From the NCBI GenBank assembly GCA_025922735.1, contig JAICHI010000017.1, positions 1 through 12,826 on the forward strand: a stretch of DNA of 12,826 nt, written 5' to 3'. Below, piece after piece: positions 6,622 through 12,826 of this stretch. The position numbers were made by a program, and so were the translations under genes. The notes below the pieces were generated by a model. That model was not told where the DNA came from. It was given only the letters and a program-made list of their open reading frames with translations, and did not search any database. Position 1 is the stretch's first letter. Each line of letters opens with the position of its first letter. The DNA is from Nitrososphaeraceae archaeon. Its GTDB lineage: Archaea > Thermoproteota > Nitrososphaeria > Nitrososphaerales > Nitrososphaeraceae.

Positions 6622-7065
6622 TTAACTCTGCCTTTTCAAGTTGGCTTTGATGATTTCAAGTGCGCGCTCCGCAGCATCTTTTTTTGGCAACTGGATCATG
6701 AAGAGGTTTTGTGCATTGGGTTGTTGTTCTTGGGAGGCTGGAGCAAGTGAAATCATTCCGCTTTCTGCTAGCGCTTCAAAGAACTCGACCATGTCATTTG
6801 CGTATAGCAAAAAATTTTGTTCAAATTCAGTCTCGAGGATTTTTACCTGGACGTCGACAAATACATCTTGCCCATCGTAAAATATGTCAAGTAATGTGTC
6901 TGCCCTGACTTTTCTGTCATAAATGCTTTGCAGTACTTGTTCATATTTTTTCGAATTCATCAGAATGCAAGGCACTTTGGAACCGGAAAACTCGATGAGT
7001 GTAGCTCCCTCTCTGTGAATGTGAGCCTTAAACTCTTCTAGTGTGCTAAAGTTCCTCTTAGGCAT
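6622..7065 (-). CDS. Hypothetical protein, 147 aa
   Basis: The family is not recognised. It starts MPKRNFSTLEEFKAHIHREG, then a short beta-type stretch (GATLIEFSGSKVPCILMNS) and a helix (KKYEQVLQSIYDRKVRADTL). A second alpha/beta part follows (DGQDVFVDVQVKILETEFEQ, NDMVEFFEALAESGMISLA), then a Gln/Asn/Pro/Ala linker near 113-122 and a C-terminal strand-helix (NLFMIQLPKKDAAERALEII). There is no signal peptide, membrane segment or catalytic motif. The ATG at 7065 is adjacent to the TAG of the preceding gene (TAGATG), so the two are almost certainly translated together. It lies between two small putative zinc-binding proteins, which suggests one complex or regulatory unit. Confidence 0.7.
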   Translation of the reverse strand: MPKRNFSTLEEFKAHIHREGATLIEFSGSKVPCILMNSKKYEQVLQSIYDRKVRADTLLDIFYDGQDVFVDVQVKILETEFEQNFLLYANDMVEFFEALAESGMISLAPASQEQQPNAQNLFMIQLPKKDAAERALEIIKANLKRQS

Positions 7066-7290
7066 CTACTGGTTTTCCCTTATGGTCTCTGGAAAATAAT
7101 CTTTAAGGTCTATGTTTTGTTGCATCTTCTTGTACACGTATTCATGCTCCTTGCAGAGGTAGAAGGGCATCTGCTGAGAGTGCAGGGCATCGTATCGCCT
7201 TTTTTGCTTGACAAGCTCAAGCTGAACGACAAAGTCGGCCATGTTGCCGCATATGTTGCATTTAAACTGCAAATCGCCGTCCATTTGCAC
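7066..7290 (-). CDS. Small Cys/His putative zinc-binding protein, 74 aa
   Basis: The product shows Cx2C (FKCNICGNMADF, Cys11 and Cys14) and, 31 residues later, Cx2H (FYLCKEHEYVYKK, Cys46 and His49): a plausible single zinc site of a treble-clef or zinc-finger type. The rest is polar and helical. The start is GTG 7290 or ATG 7284 two codons on; ATG 7284 is equally plausible. It is the first gene of the three-gene cluster. Upstream are a weak TTTTAT (7326-7321) and, just beyond it, a perfect 7-4-7 inverted repeat (7334-7351). The family is not recognised. Confidence 0.65.
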   Translation of the reverse strand: MQMDGDLQFKCNICGNMADFVVQLELVKQKRRYDALHSQQMPFYLCKEHEYVYKKMQQNIDLKDYFPETIRENQ

Positions 7291-7333
7291 TCTCTCTTCG
7301 CGATCAATGTTAGATCGTTCATAAAAGAGTTTG

Positions 7334-7351
7334 TAACAAAGCAGTTTGTTA
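7334..7351. promoter_or_regulatory. Inverted repeat, candidate operator of the 7290-6416 cluster
   Basis: TAACAAA-GCAG-TTTGTTA is a perfect 7-bp inverted repeat with a 4-nt centre. It lies 7 nt upstream of the weak TATA-like stretch for the cluster, where a regulator would cover the BRE. No regulator is identified. Confidence 0.35.
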
Positions 7352-7429
7352 TTTCCTTATGTGTTCTATTATAGGATATAGTTATGATGTCTCTATGTTA
7401 GCGCTAAAAATGGCACATAAAACGAGTAT

Positions 7430-7642
7430 ATGGTTGCTTTGTATTCATTAGAATCAGCAAAGGATCATTTCCAGGTTAATTGCGCCATTAATACGACAAA
7501 TTCGGCACTTGAGATGAGATTAAACTATTTAGAAATGCTGTTACAGGTCGCAAGAGCTGGAAGAAATAATGCGCGTAGGAAAAAGGTTCCATTAAAAAGA
7601 CAATGTTTGCTGCAAGCAGATCATGAAAAGTTCAGAACTTAA
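7430..7642 (+). CDS. Possible small protein, 70 aa
   Basis: This is the only plus-strand frame of any length in the 7291-7988 interval. It begins MVALYSLESAKDHFQ, has a helical middle (ALEMRLNYLEMLLQVARAG) and a basic stretch (RNNARRKKVPLKRQ). A weak TATA-like ATAAAA (7412-7417) is too close to the ATG for standard spacing. Its TAA lies within a stem-loop followed by seven T residues, which would fit a transcript end. It has no recognisable family and may be a relic or chance ORF. Confidence 0.3.
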   Translation: MVALYSLESAKDHFQVNCAINTTNSALEMRLNYLEMLLQVARAGRNNARRKKVPLKRQCLLQADHEKFRT

Positions 7643-7658
7643 TAATCATGATTTTTTT
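7620..7658 (+). terminator. Stem-loop plus T-run, terminator-like
   Basis: ATCATGA (7620-7626) pairs with TCATGAT (7646-7652). Inside it AAGTTC/GAACTT (7628-7633 and 7635-7640) can form a second stem. Seven T residues follow (7652-7658). It looks like an intrinsic terminator for the possible 70-aa gene, although archaeal termination relies mainly on the T-run. Confidence 0.4.
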
Positions 7659-7936
7659 AGGCAACTTTGGTAAAAGCAAAAAGTAGTTGATACTGTTTAT
7701 GTAACAATTAATGGTATAGACGTTAGTCTATAGATTTGAAAGGTAGCGAAAAACAATTAGGACTCTTCTGAGGCTAGAATAGATCCGATTAGTGCCAGAC
7801 ATTGCGATGTAGCAAAAATCAAAAAATAGATTTAAAAATCGTCATGGTTGTATAATGTCATCAAATGTCATTGTCATAGAGTATGTGCATACCGATGCTG
7901 TCTATAATATTAGATGGATTCTGATGGCTTATAGAT
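7659..7936. other. AT-rich non-coding interval with inverted repeats
   Basis: No convincing gene is seen on either strand. The interval contains TATAGAC-GTTA-GTCTATA (7715-7732, a perfect 7-4-7 repeat), GATTT-AA-AAATC (7829-7840), three close copies of TGTCA (7856-7876) and GTATG-TG-CATAC (7881-7892). The 7829-7840 stretch could serve as a TATA element for an unseen plus-strand RNA. Confidence 0.5.
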
Positions 7937-7987
7937 CCTCTCTTGCCACAGCCCATTAGTTACAACTAAGGGTAGGCAGAAGAGAGG
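7937..7987 (-). other. Long nested hairpin at the 3' end of the ATPase gene
   Basis: Plus-strand CCTCTCTT (7937-7944) pairs with AAGAGAGG (7980-7987), GCC (7945-7947) with GGC (7975-7977), CCC (7952-7954) with GGG (7970-7972), and TTAGT (7956-7960) with ACTAA (7965-7969). That is about 19 pairs broken only by small bulges. The outer base is one nucleotide beyond the ATPase stop (7991-7989), so the structure would cap the 3' end of that mRNA. No T-run follows on the minus strand, so it may be a stability element rather than a simple terminator. Confidence 0.55.
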
Positions 7988-7988
7988 G

Positions 7989-9626
7989 CTAGCACAAATT
8001 CATTGACTTTGCAAGTAGAATTGCACGCTGCGAATCATCTTGCTGTACCTCATTGTTATTGTACTTGTTGCTAAAGTAAATTAGGTCTATCATCTTGCAC
8101 CTGTCAATGTTGACTAATAAGCCCCGTTTTGAACCACTTGTGGTGTTAGCATTCGTCAGTATTACCAGCCTGTCCACAAAGCTTGTCGACTTTAGTGTAT
8201 TTGAAATCTGCTCGAAGCTCTTGGCATGGTCTTTATTGATGACGACAGCCACGGCTACTTTGGTGCCGTATAAATCACTATAAATCACATCAATTCCATT
8301 GCCCTCCCCATTGGCCACATGGGGTCTCGCCACCACTCCTATTTCGTGCGCGTAGTTAACGAGATCTTTGACTGCGTTTCTGACGCCAGATTCTAGCGTC
8401 TGAATGTCATTGCACTTGCGCCTAATCTTGATAAAGTCTGAAATTGGCACATACATCAGGCTACCCCTTATGCGAAGGCCAGGATATACGTTCTTTATAG
8501 TCTCGTCTATGGATTGCTCGTCGATCGTACCAAGGTTGCGTCTTGCTGCGTTCTCTGTAGCGTGGTACATTATGTTGAGCATCGAGCGCACATTGCGAAA
8601 ATCTGCGAACTCATCATAGATAACCCTGACTTTTGCAGCCAGGTCGCGTTCATGTTCTTCAGTAAGGCTCTTGCTTACGTCACGATGCCGGATGTATTCA
8701 AGCGCGATATCTATTATTTCCTCAAGCGTGTTAGAGCCAGCAATGTCTATTTTGTAATTCGCCTTTTCCAATCTGTCAAAAACTGATACTGATGTCCTGC
8801 GTATCTCATCGTATGACGCTGGCGTGAATATCAGCATGAGCACTGTTGCCGGTAAATGTGCATTAATCACCGCCTTGACAAATTCAATTGACTCTTTATC
8901 AGAGTCAAACTCGTCTATCTGGAACAGTGTTATCTTATTTAGGAACTTGAGATTCAGTCTGGCAAGAGCTGTCAAGCTCGCTATAATGTCTTCAAGGGTT
9001 GCAACATTCTGTGCATCATTCCTGAAATTGCCTTCAATTACAAGTTTTAGTATTGTGATTTCTATTGATGAAAATTCCTTGTGAAGAGTGTCATCAAGTG
9101 CAGCATAGTTGGGCACAATTTCATTTCGCAAGAGCTCATCCGCCTTGTCTGTCAGACTCTTGCCTCTTATGAAATCAAAGAAGCCATAGTTGAAAATCCT
9201 TTTTGCACTTGGCACATTCTGCTCAGCCTCCTGGAGTAAGTAATCGATAACAGTCTTTCTCAACATTGTAACATACTCATCCGTAAATCCGGCAAGCATT
9301 GCGCCATAGAGACTATGCATGTTTCGTGGCGATATTTGTGAAAGGTCGGTGTATGAGACAATTGCGCTCTCTGACACTTCCTTGACCCCCTTGGTGTGCA
9401 GAGCCAAGTGCGTTTTACCTGAACCAACATCTTGTATCATAGTAACAACTCTAAAGTCCTTATCTATGGCAGTCGCAACACTTATCTTAGAACGAAGGTC
9501 TGAAATGCACGACACCAGGGCAGCCTTGGCCTCTTTGTGCCTCTTGCCGCCCAAAATCATGGCGTCACTGAGTGTCGGAGTAGGACCGCTCGGATAGGGG
9601 TTGCGGTCTAGCTTGTAGGGATACAA
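7989..9626 (-). CDS. AAA+ (Orc1/Cdc6-like) P-loop ATPase with extra C-terminal domain, 545 aa
   Basis: The N-terminus (NPYPSGPTPTLSDAMILGG then KRHKEAKAAL) resembles the entry segment of Orc1/Cdc6-type ATPases. Walker A is QDVGSGKTH (65-73) with Lys71 and Thr72, but the usual first glycine is Gln65. Walker B is TLFQIDEFD (233-241) with Asp238 and Glu239. A sensor-1-like strand is VLMLIFTPAS (262-271), followed by an arginine-bearing SVFDRLEKAN. A helical lid lies at about 300-380. Residues 385-545 do not look like an Orc winged helix. A segment near 445-520 shows alternating strands (GIDVIYSDLYGTKVAVAVVI, DRLVILTNA, MIDLIYFSN), reminiscent of a nuclease-like alpha/beta fold but without a full catalytic set. 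The start is a TTG at 9626, 3 nt after the stop of the winged-helix gene, so the two form an operon. The exact family is not recognised; DNA-linked ATPase activity is inferred. Confidence 0.82.
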   Translation of the reverse strand: MYPYKLDRNPYPSGPTPTLSDAMILGGKRHKEAKAALVSCISDLRSKISVATAIDKDFRVVTMIQDVGSGKTHLALHTKGVKEVSESAIVSYTDLSQISPRNMHSLYGAMLAGFTDEYVTMLRKTVIDYLLQEAEQNVPSAKRIFNYGFFDFIRGKSLTDKADELLRNEIVPNYAALDDTLHKEFSSIEITILKLVIEGNFRNDAQNVATLEDIIASLTALARLNLKFLNKITLFQIDEFDSDKESIEFVKAVINAHLPATVLMLIFTPASYDEIRRTSVSVFDRLEKANYKIDIAGSNTLEEIIDIALEYIRHRDVSKSLTEEHERDLAAKVRVIYDEFADFRNVRSMLNIMYHATENAARRNLGTIDEQSIDETIKNVYPGLRIRGSLMYVPISDFIKIRRKCNDIQTLESGVRNAVKDLVNYAHEIGVVARPHVANGEGNGIDVIYSDLYGTKVAVAVVINKDHAKSFEQISNTLKSTSFVDRLVILTNANTTSGSKRGLLVNIDRCKMIDLIYFSNKYNNNEVQQDDSQRAILLAKSMNLC

Positions 9627-9629
9627 CTG

Positions 9630-10298
9630 TCAGATACACCTCACAAATCCATGCAATAGTCCTCTGACCATCACGCCTTCCCGACCACCAGTAGAAAGCT
9701 CGTACTTATCTTGGTGCGTACTAGTCAACTCCCCTACAAATCTATAGAACTCATCTGAAGAAATGTTGCAGCTGTCGCAGATCCTATCGCGTATGTTAGC
9801 TAACTCAATCCATCCTATGGATGATCCCGAGTTGGCCAATGCGACATCGAATTCTTCTTTGAAATCCTGAACGGTCATGGTGCCCATTTGGATCCCGGTT
9901 ATGGAAACATCACGGGCAGGTATCTGCTGCGCGAGCCATGACTGCCGGTCGTTCTTCATTTCTAACACAACACTTGCAAGATTTGAAATGTTGTTTGCAA
10001 GAGTTTCAACAGAGTGCACCAGATCTTTACTTGAGCTGCTGACTGACTCATCAACCGATTTGATCATCTCATAAGTTAGCTTGAACCTTGGGTCTGAGTT
10101 GAGGAGGCTCTGGATATAGTGGCTTTTGTGGAAGCAAAAGTATGCATTGGCTCGCTTGTCAACGAAAATCTCACCCTTGCTTATGAGATTCTCTAACTGA
10201 GTGTCAATGTCTCCGAATTCTCTTCGCAGATCTGTCTTCTTTATGCCGGCCGAGCCAACAGAAAGGATCCTGTTGACAAGTTTTTCCTCTACGGACAT
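9630..10298 (-). CDS. Winged-helix-like protein with helical middle, partner of the ATPase, 222 aa
   Basis: Numbered from ATG 10298, residues 1-55 look like a winged helix (MSVEEKLVNRILSVGSAGIK, KTDLRREFGDIDTQLENLI, GEIFVDKRANAYFCF). Residues 75-125 are a Ser/Val/Leu-rich amphipathic helix that may form a coiled coil (VSSSSKDLVHSVETLANNIS). Residues 145-222 look like a second compact helical/wing domain (SIGWIELANIRDRICDSCNI, FYRFVGELTSTHQ, YELSTGGREGVMVRGLLHGF). The frame stays open to 10421. That would add a hydrophobic 41-aa leader, but a TATA box (10327-10320) lies inside the extra part and is 25 nt from ATG 10298, so the shorter start is preferred. Stop and ATPase start are 3 nt apart, so the proteins probably act together. 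It may bind DNA or recruit the ATPase; the family is not recognised. Confidence 0.78.
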   Translation of the reverse strand: MSVEEKLVNRILSVGSAGIKKTDLRREFGDIDTQLENLISKGEIFVDKRANAYFCFHKSHYIQSLLNSDPRFKLTYEMIKSVDESVSSSSKDLVHSVETLANNISNLASVVLEMKNDRQSWLAQQIPARDVSITGIQMGTMTVQDFKEEFDVALANSGSSIGWIELANIRDRICDSCNISSDEFYRFVGELTSTHQDKYELSTGGREGVMVRGLLHGFVRCI

Positions 10299-10319
10299 GA
10301 GGTAGAAGCTCCAAATTCT

Positions 10320-10327
10320 AATATAAA
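10320..10327 (-). promoter_or_regulatory. TATA box for the winged-helix/ATPase unit
   Basis: On the minus strand TTTATATT is centred 25 nt before ATG 10298, implying a leaderless mRNA. The remaining gap to the glycosyltransferase stop (10328-10474) is AT-rich with no gene seen. Confidence 0.55.
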
Positions 10328-10474
10328 TTCCGATGTAACGATAAGAGGCAATTTTGGTAAAAAAATATATACACAAAATAATAGTCGAAAGGAATAATAC
10401 TGGCCAACGTGACTTTCTCATGGGATGATGATAATTCTATCTGCATTATGATGAAAGCACTAGGGTATCTGACC

Positions 10475-12613
10475 TTAAACAGTCTTGTACTGTATTGTTG
10501 TTGTTGTTGTTCTTGTTTTGATCTTTCTCAGGGCTGCAAATATGGCTATTATCGCAGCTACCCACAAGCCTGCTAACACAATATTGCTGAGAGTGATGTA
10601 TGTGTAAGGGATTACCTCTAGAAGGTTTGTCCTGATAGATCCAACTGACATATGCATGTCTGTTATTGCCATATTGTAGCTATCACTGAGGGGATCCATT
10701 GCTGAGGCGGTATTCGCTCGAAGCACTATGCTGTCAAGATTGGCCTGAATCAGGGCAAAGTCAGTCTTAGAGGTTGGAAACAGCCAGACAGGGTTTCCAT
10801 CTGCGGGTACCAATTTTTGCGTTAGCTTGATGTATTCTGCTAGCTGCTCTGGCGTCTGGGCAGTCTCTGCACGTGCGATGAACCCAATCGCTTTATCAAG
10901 CAGGTACATTGTGTTCTGATATCCAAAATATGCAATGCCTGCACCCATCGTCAGAAATGCAAGCATTCCTGCAAGCACCAGCCTCTGGCTCAGGGTTCTT
11001 GTTGTCCTCCTGCCATCACCGTTGTCCGCAGCCTTTGTAGAAGCAGTCATAGTCGTCGATCCACCACCATCACCACCACCCGCAGTGTGTCCTCCTGTGG
11101 TTATCGTAGGCGCATAGTCTCGGCCTGCAGTTTGCTTTTTCTTTCTAAACGACGAGTGCACAATGCTCAAATATGCGACATAAATGAACCCGATTGTTGG
11201 GATTGCAATCATAGGAGCATACAGTGAATTTCCTGTGAATATTGAAATGAAAACCGCCATGCATCCATAAATCGCAAAGAATATTTCCAAAAGAGTAGTT
11301 TTGGTGAAGGGCAACACATACTCTTTGTTTTTCCAGTCGTCGTTCTTGTTGACAATTCCAAACTTGGGAGTACGTAGGAACTCGTTCTTCCTCCCAAGAA
11401 CTGCATCAAAGACTGCGACAGTATTGTTGACTGATAATCCTGTTGAGTAGAACATTAGGAAGAAAAACTGCTGTGCCTTTTCTCGCCATTTTTCGCCGCT
11501 CCATGTCTTGTTGATAATAATCAGGTAACCGCCTGGCCCCATCATAACATACAAAAATATTGAGATCAGTGGAGCCCAAAATACTGTATAGAGTTTGTAG
11601 TCCATAGCAAGAAGCATCGGAAATATTAGAAACTGAGCAAGGAAGAAAGGGTTTATAGCATGCCTTGTAAGTTGTATGAACGCTTGTGTCTTCGTTTCAA
11701 TTGGGATGTTGCGACGGAGCATTACATCGCTCAGAAGTTTAAGCGCCACCTGTATCGAGCCCTTCGCCCATCGGAACTGCTGTCGCTTTGCCGCATTCAT
11801 TTGCACTGGGAGCTCAGCGTCGACAACAACATCTTCCAGAAAGAGACACTTCCAACCCTTCATTTGAACCCTATAGCTGAGGTCAAGATCTTCGACAAGA
11901 GTGCTAATATGCCAGCCCCCTGCCTCGTTGATGCATGACGTTCTCCAGATACCGGCTGTGCCATTGAAGTTCATATAAAGGTGAGTAAGGCTCTTGGCCT
12001 TTTGCTCAATTAGAAAGTGCAGATCAAGCGCTACTGCCTGCGCCTCCGTAAGCGTAGAGTAGTTTTCATTAACATGGCCCCACTTGCACTGTACAAGACC
12101 GAGCTTGGGGTCTGAGTAGAAGTGTCCAATAGCACTCTTTAGGAACCATGTCGGTGGGATAAAGTCAGCGTCAAATATCGCAACAAATTCTCCCTTGGCA
12201 TATTTTATGCCTTCTTTGAGAGCGCCCGCCTTGTAACCTGTTCGATCTTTTCGCCGCACGTGGACTATATCAAACCCTTTAAACTTGTACTCGTCGACAA
12301 TTGATCTTATCAAGTCGACTGTGTCATCATCTGAATCGTCCAACACTTGGATCTGGAACTTATCTTTTGGGTAATCCATCCGGCAGACGGCGTCTATCAG
12401 GCGCTTTACAACATATTTTTCGTTGTAAAGCGGTAGCTGTATCGTGACTACTGGAAGATTGGTTGGAAGTTCTACTTTTTGGCGCATTTTCCTTTCATGA
12501 CGAATATTGTTGCGAGATTGGTACGCAAGGTAGTAGAAATTGAGCGTGTATGCCATCAAGATCCAGCCAATGGCTAAGAATATGACGTAAAGAAATGCGC
12601 CTAGGCCGTACAT
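10475..12613 (-). CDS. Processive family 2 glycosyltransferase (cellulose/mannan synthase-like) with extra C-terminal membrane domain, 712 aa
   Basis: The enzyme would polymerise a beta-linked polysaccharide from a nucleotide sugar at the inner face of the membrane. TM1 is about 5-30. The cytoplasmic GT-A domain carries the processive GT2 signature: VTIQLPLYNE (56-65), LDDSDDD (91-97), DAD (148-150), VEDLD (240-244) and QQFRW (278-282, the QxxRW motif). Membrane helices follow at about 318-368 and 435-485, including the gating-loop region. Homologues of the CslA/cellulose synthase-like type usually end near here. This one continues with a low-complexity linker rich in Gly and Thr (495-540), a TM (545-565), about 105 residues of helical, largely polar sequence (566-670) and a last TM (672-696) before a basic Thr-rich tail. 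No PilZ domain is seen. The product, perhaps exopolysaccharide or cell-surface glycan, is not known. Confidence 0.9.
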   Translation of the reverse strand: MYGLGAFLYVIFLAIGWILMAYTLNFYYLAYQSRNNIRHERKMRQKVELPTNLPVVTIQLPLYNEKYVVKRLIDAVCRMDYPKDKFQIQVLDDSDDDTVDLIRSIVDEYKFKGFDIVHVRRKDRTGYKAGALKEGIKYAKGEFVAIFDADFIPPTWFLKSAIGHFYSDPKLGLVQCKWGHVNENYSTLTEAQAVALDLHFLIEQKAKSLTHLYMNFNGTAGIWRTSCINEAGGWHISTLVEDLDLSYRVQMKGWKCLFLEDVVVDAELPVQMNAAKRQQFRWAKGSIQVALKLLSDVMLRRNIPIETKTQAFIQLTRHAINPFFLAQFLIFPMLLAMDYKLYTVFWAPLISIFLYVMMGPGGYLIIINKTWSGEKWREKAQQFFFLMFYSTGLSVNNTVAVFDAVLGRKNEFLRTPKFGIVNKNDDWKNKEYVLPFTKTTLLEIFFAIYGCMAVFISIFTGNSLYAPMIAIPTIGFIYVAYLSIVHSSFRKKKQTAGRDYAPTITTGGHTAGGGDGGGSTTMTASTKAADNGDGRRTTRTLSQRLVLAGMLAFLTMGAGIAYFGYQNTMYLLDKAIGFIARAETAQTPEQLAEYIKLTQKLVPADGNPVWLFPTSKTDFALIQANLDSIVLRANTASAMDPLSDSYNMAITDMHMSVGSIRTNLLEVIPYTYITLSNIVLAGLWVAAIIAIFAALRKIKTRTTTTTIQYKTV
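10495..10512. repeat. GTT/AAC trinucleotide run
   Basis: About five tandem TTG/AAC triplets lie at the 3' end of the glycosyltransferase gene and encode part of its Thr-rich tail (TTTTT). It is a likely site of replication slippage. Confidence 0.5.
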
Positions 12614-12644
12614 GGTATCAGCTCTTTGAAGAGATGTCTCCCTG

Positions 12645-12654
12645 TATATTTATA
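12645..12654 (-). promoter_or_regulatory. TATA box for the glycosyltransferase gene
   Basis: On the minus strand TATAAATATA is centred about 37 nt before ATG 12613, giving a leader of roughly 10 nt. It lies 18 nt after the ferredoxin stop, so the glycosyltransferase has its own promoter. Confidence 0.6.
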
Positions 12655-12672
12655 GATACTTGCAATAGAAAG

Positions 12673-12826
<154 letters not shown>

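Noticed and set aside
6622..7065. Resemblance of the VPCILMNSKKYEQVL stretch to Phd/YefM antitoxins
   Set aside because: Only a short strand-helix pattern matches, the protein is much longer, and no toxin gene is adjacent.
7855..7959. Plus-strand 34-codon frame after a TTTAAAAA stretch
   Set aside because: Spacing from the TATA-like stretch is poor, it ends within the long hairpin, and its composition looks random.
7291..7988. Replication origin next to an Orc-like ATPase
   Set aside because: No repeated origin-recognition-box sequence or genuine Orc1/Cdc6 winged helix was seen. The inverted repeats differ from one another.
10299..10421. Hydrophobic 41-aa N-terminal extension that would make the winged-helix protein membrane-anchored
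   Set aside because: A well-spaced TATA box lies inside this part, so the leaderless ATG at 10298 is the better start. An alternative longer form is not excluded.

Overview
The window looks like a chromosomal segment of a mesophilic archaeon, most likely a member of the Nitrososphaeria (Thaumarchaeota, ammonia-oxidising lineage). The evidence is an archaeal Spt5/NusG, an archaeal-type D-aminoacyl-tRNA deacylase (DtdA), a di-cluster ferredoxin tail, and archaeal TATA boxes placed 25-37 nt before several start codons, implying leaderless or short-leader mRNAs. TTG starts recur. No strain is claimed, because no search could be run.

Layout. Positions 1-382 (minus) hold a decayed methylated-DNA-cysteine methyltransferase gene with three stops and a frameshift. 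421-1251 (minus) is dtdA. A divergent promoter region of about 230 bp leads to spt5 (1481-2197, plus), whose product has a long acidic N-terminal extension. Next comes a tight tetrapyrrole operon on the plus strand: a precorrin-2 dehydrogenase-like gene (2275-2946), hemA (2922-4265) and hemB (4234-5241), each overlapping the next. Together they turn glutamyl-tRNA into porphobilinogen and process precorrin-2, feeding siroheme, cobalamin and possibly heme. An unrecognised 206-aa gene and tRNA-Gly(GCC) follow, each with its own TATA box.

From 6016 to the window end every confident gene is on the minus strand. 7290-6416 is a three-gene cluster: a small Cys/His protein, a 147-aa unknown and a small four-Cys protein. 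Below it lies a pair of tiny genes: a 29-aa single-span membrane microprotein and a 73-aa charged helical protein whose stop codon lies inside the tRNA gene. 7291-7988 has no confident gene but contains many perfect inverted repeats, ending in a long nested hairpin that abuts the stop codon of the next gene.

10298-7989 is a two-gene unit: a winged-helix-like protein with a helical middle, and a 545-aa AAA+/Orc-like P-loop ATPase with an unusual Walker A and an extra C-terminal alpha/beta domain. This unit is the best candidate here for an undescribed system. 12613-10475 encodes a processive family 2 glycosyltransferase (cellulose/mannan synthase-like) with an added low-complexity linker and a membrane-flanked C-terminal domain. 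The window ends inside a 4Fe-4S ferredoxin gene.
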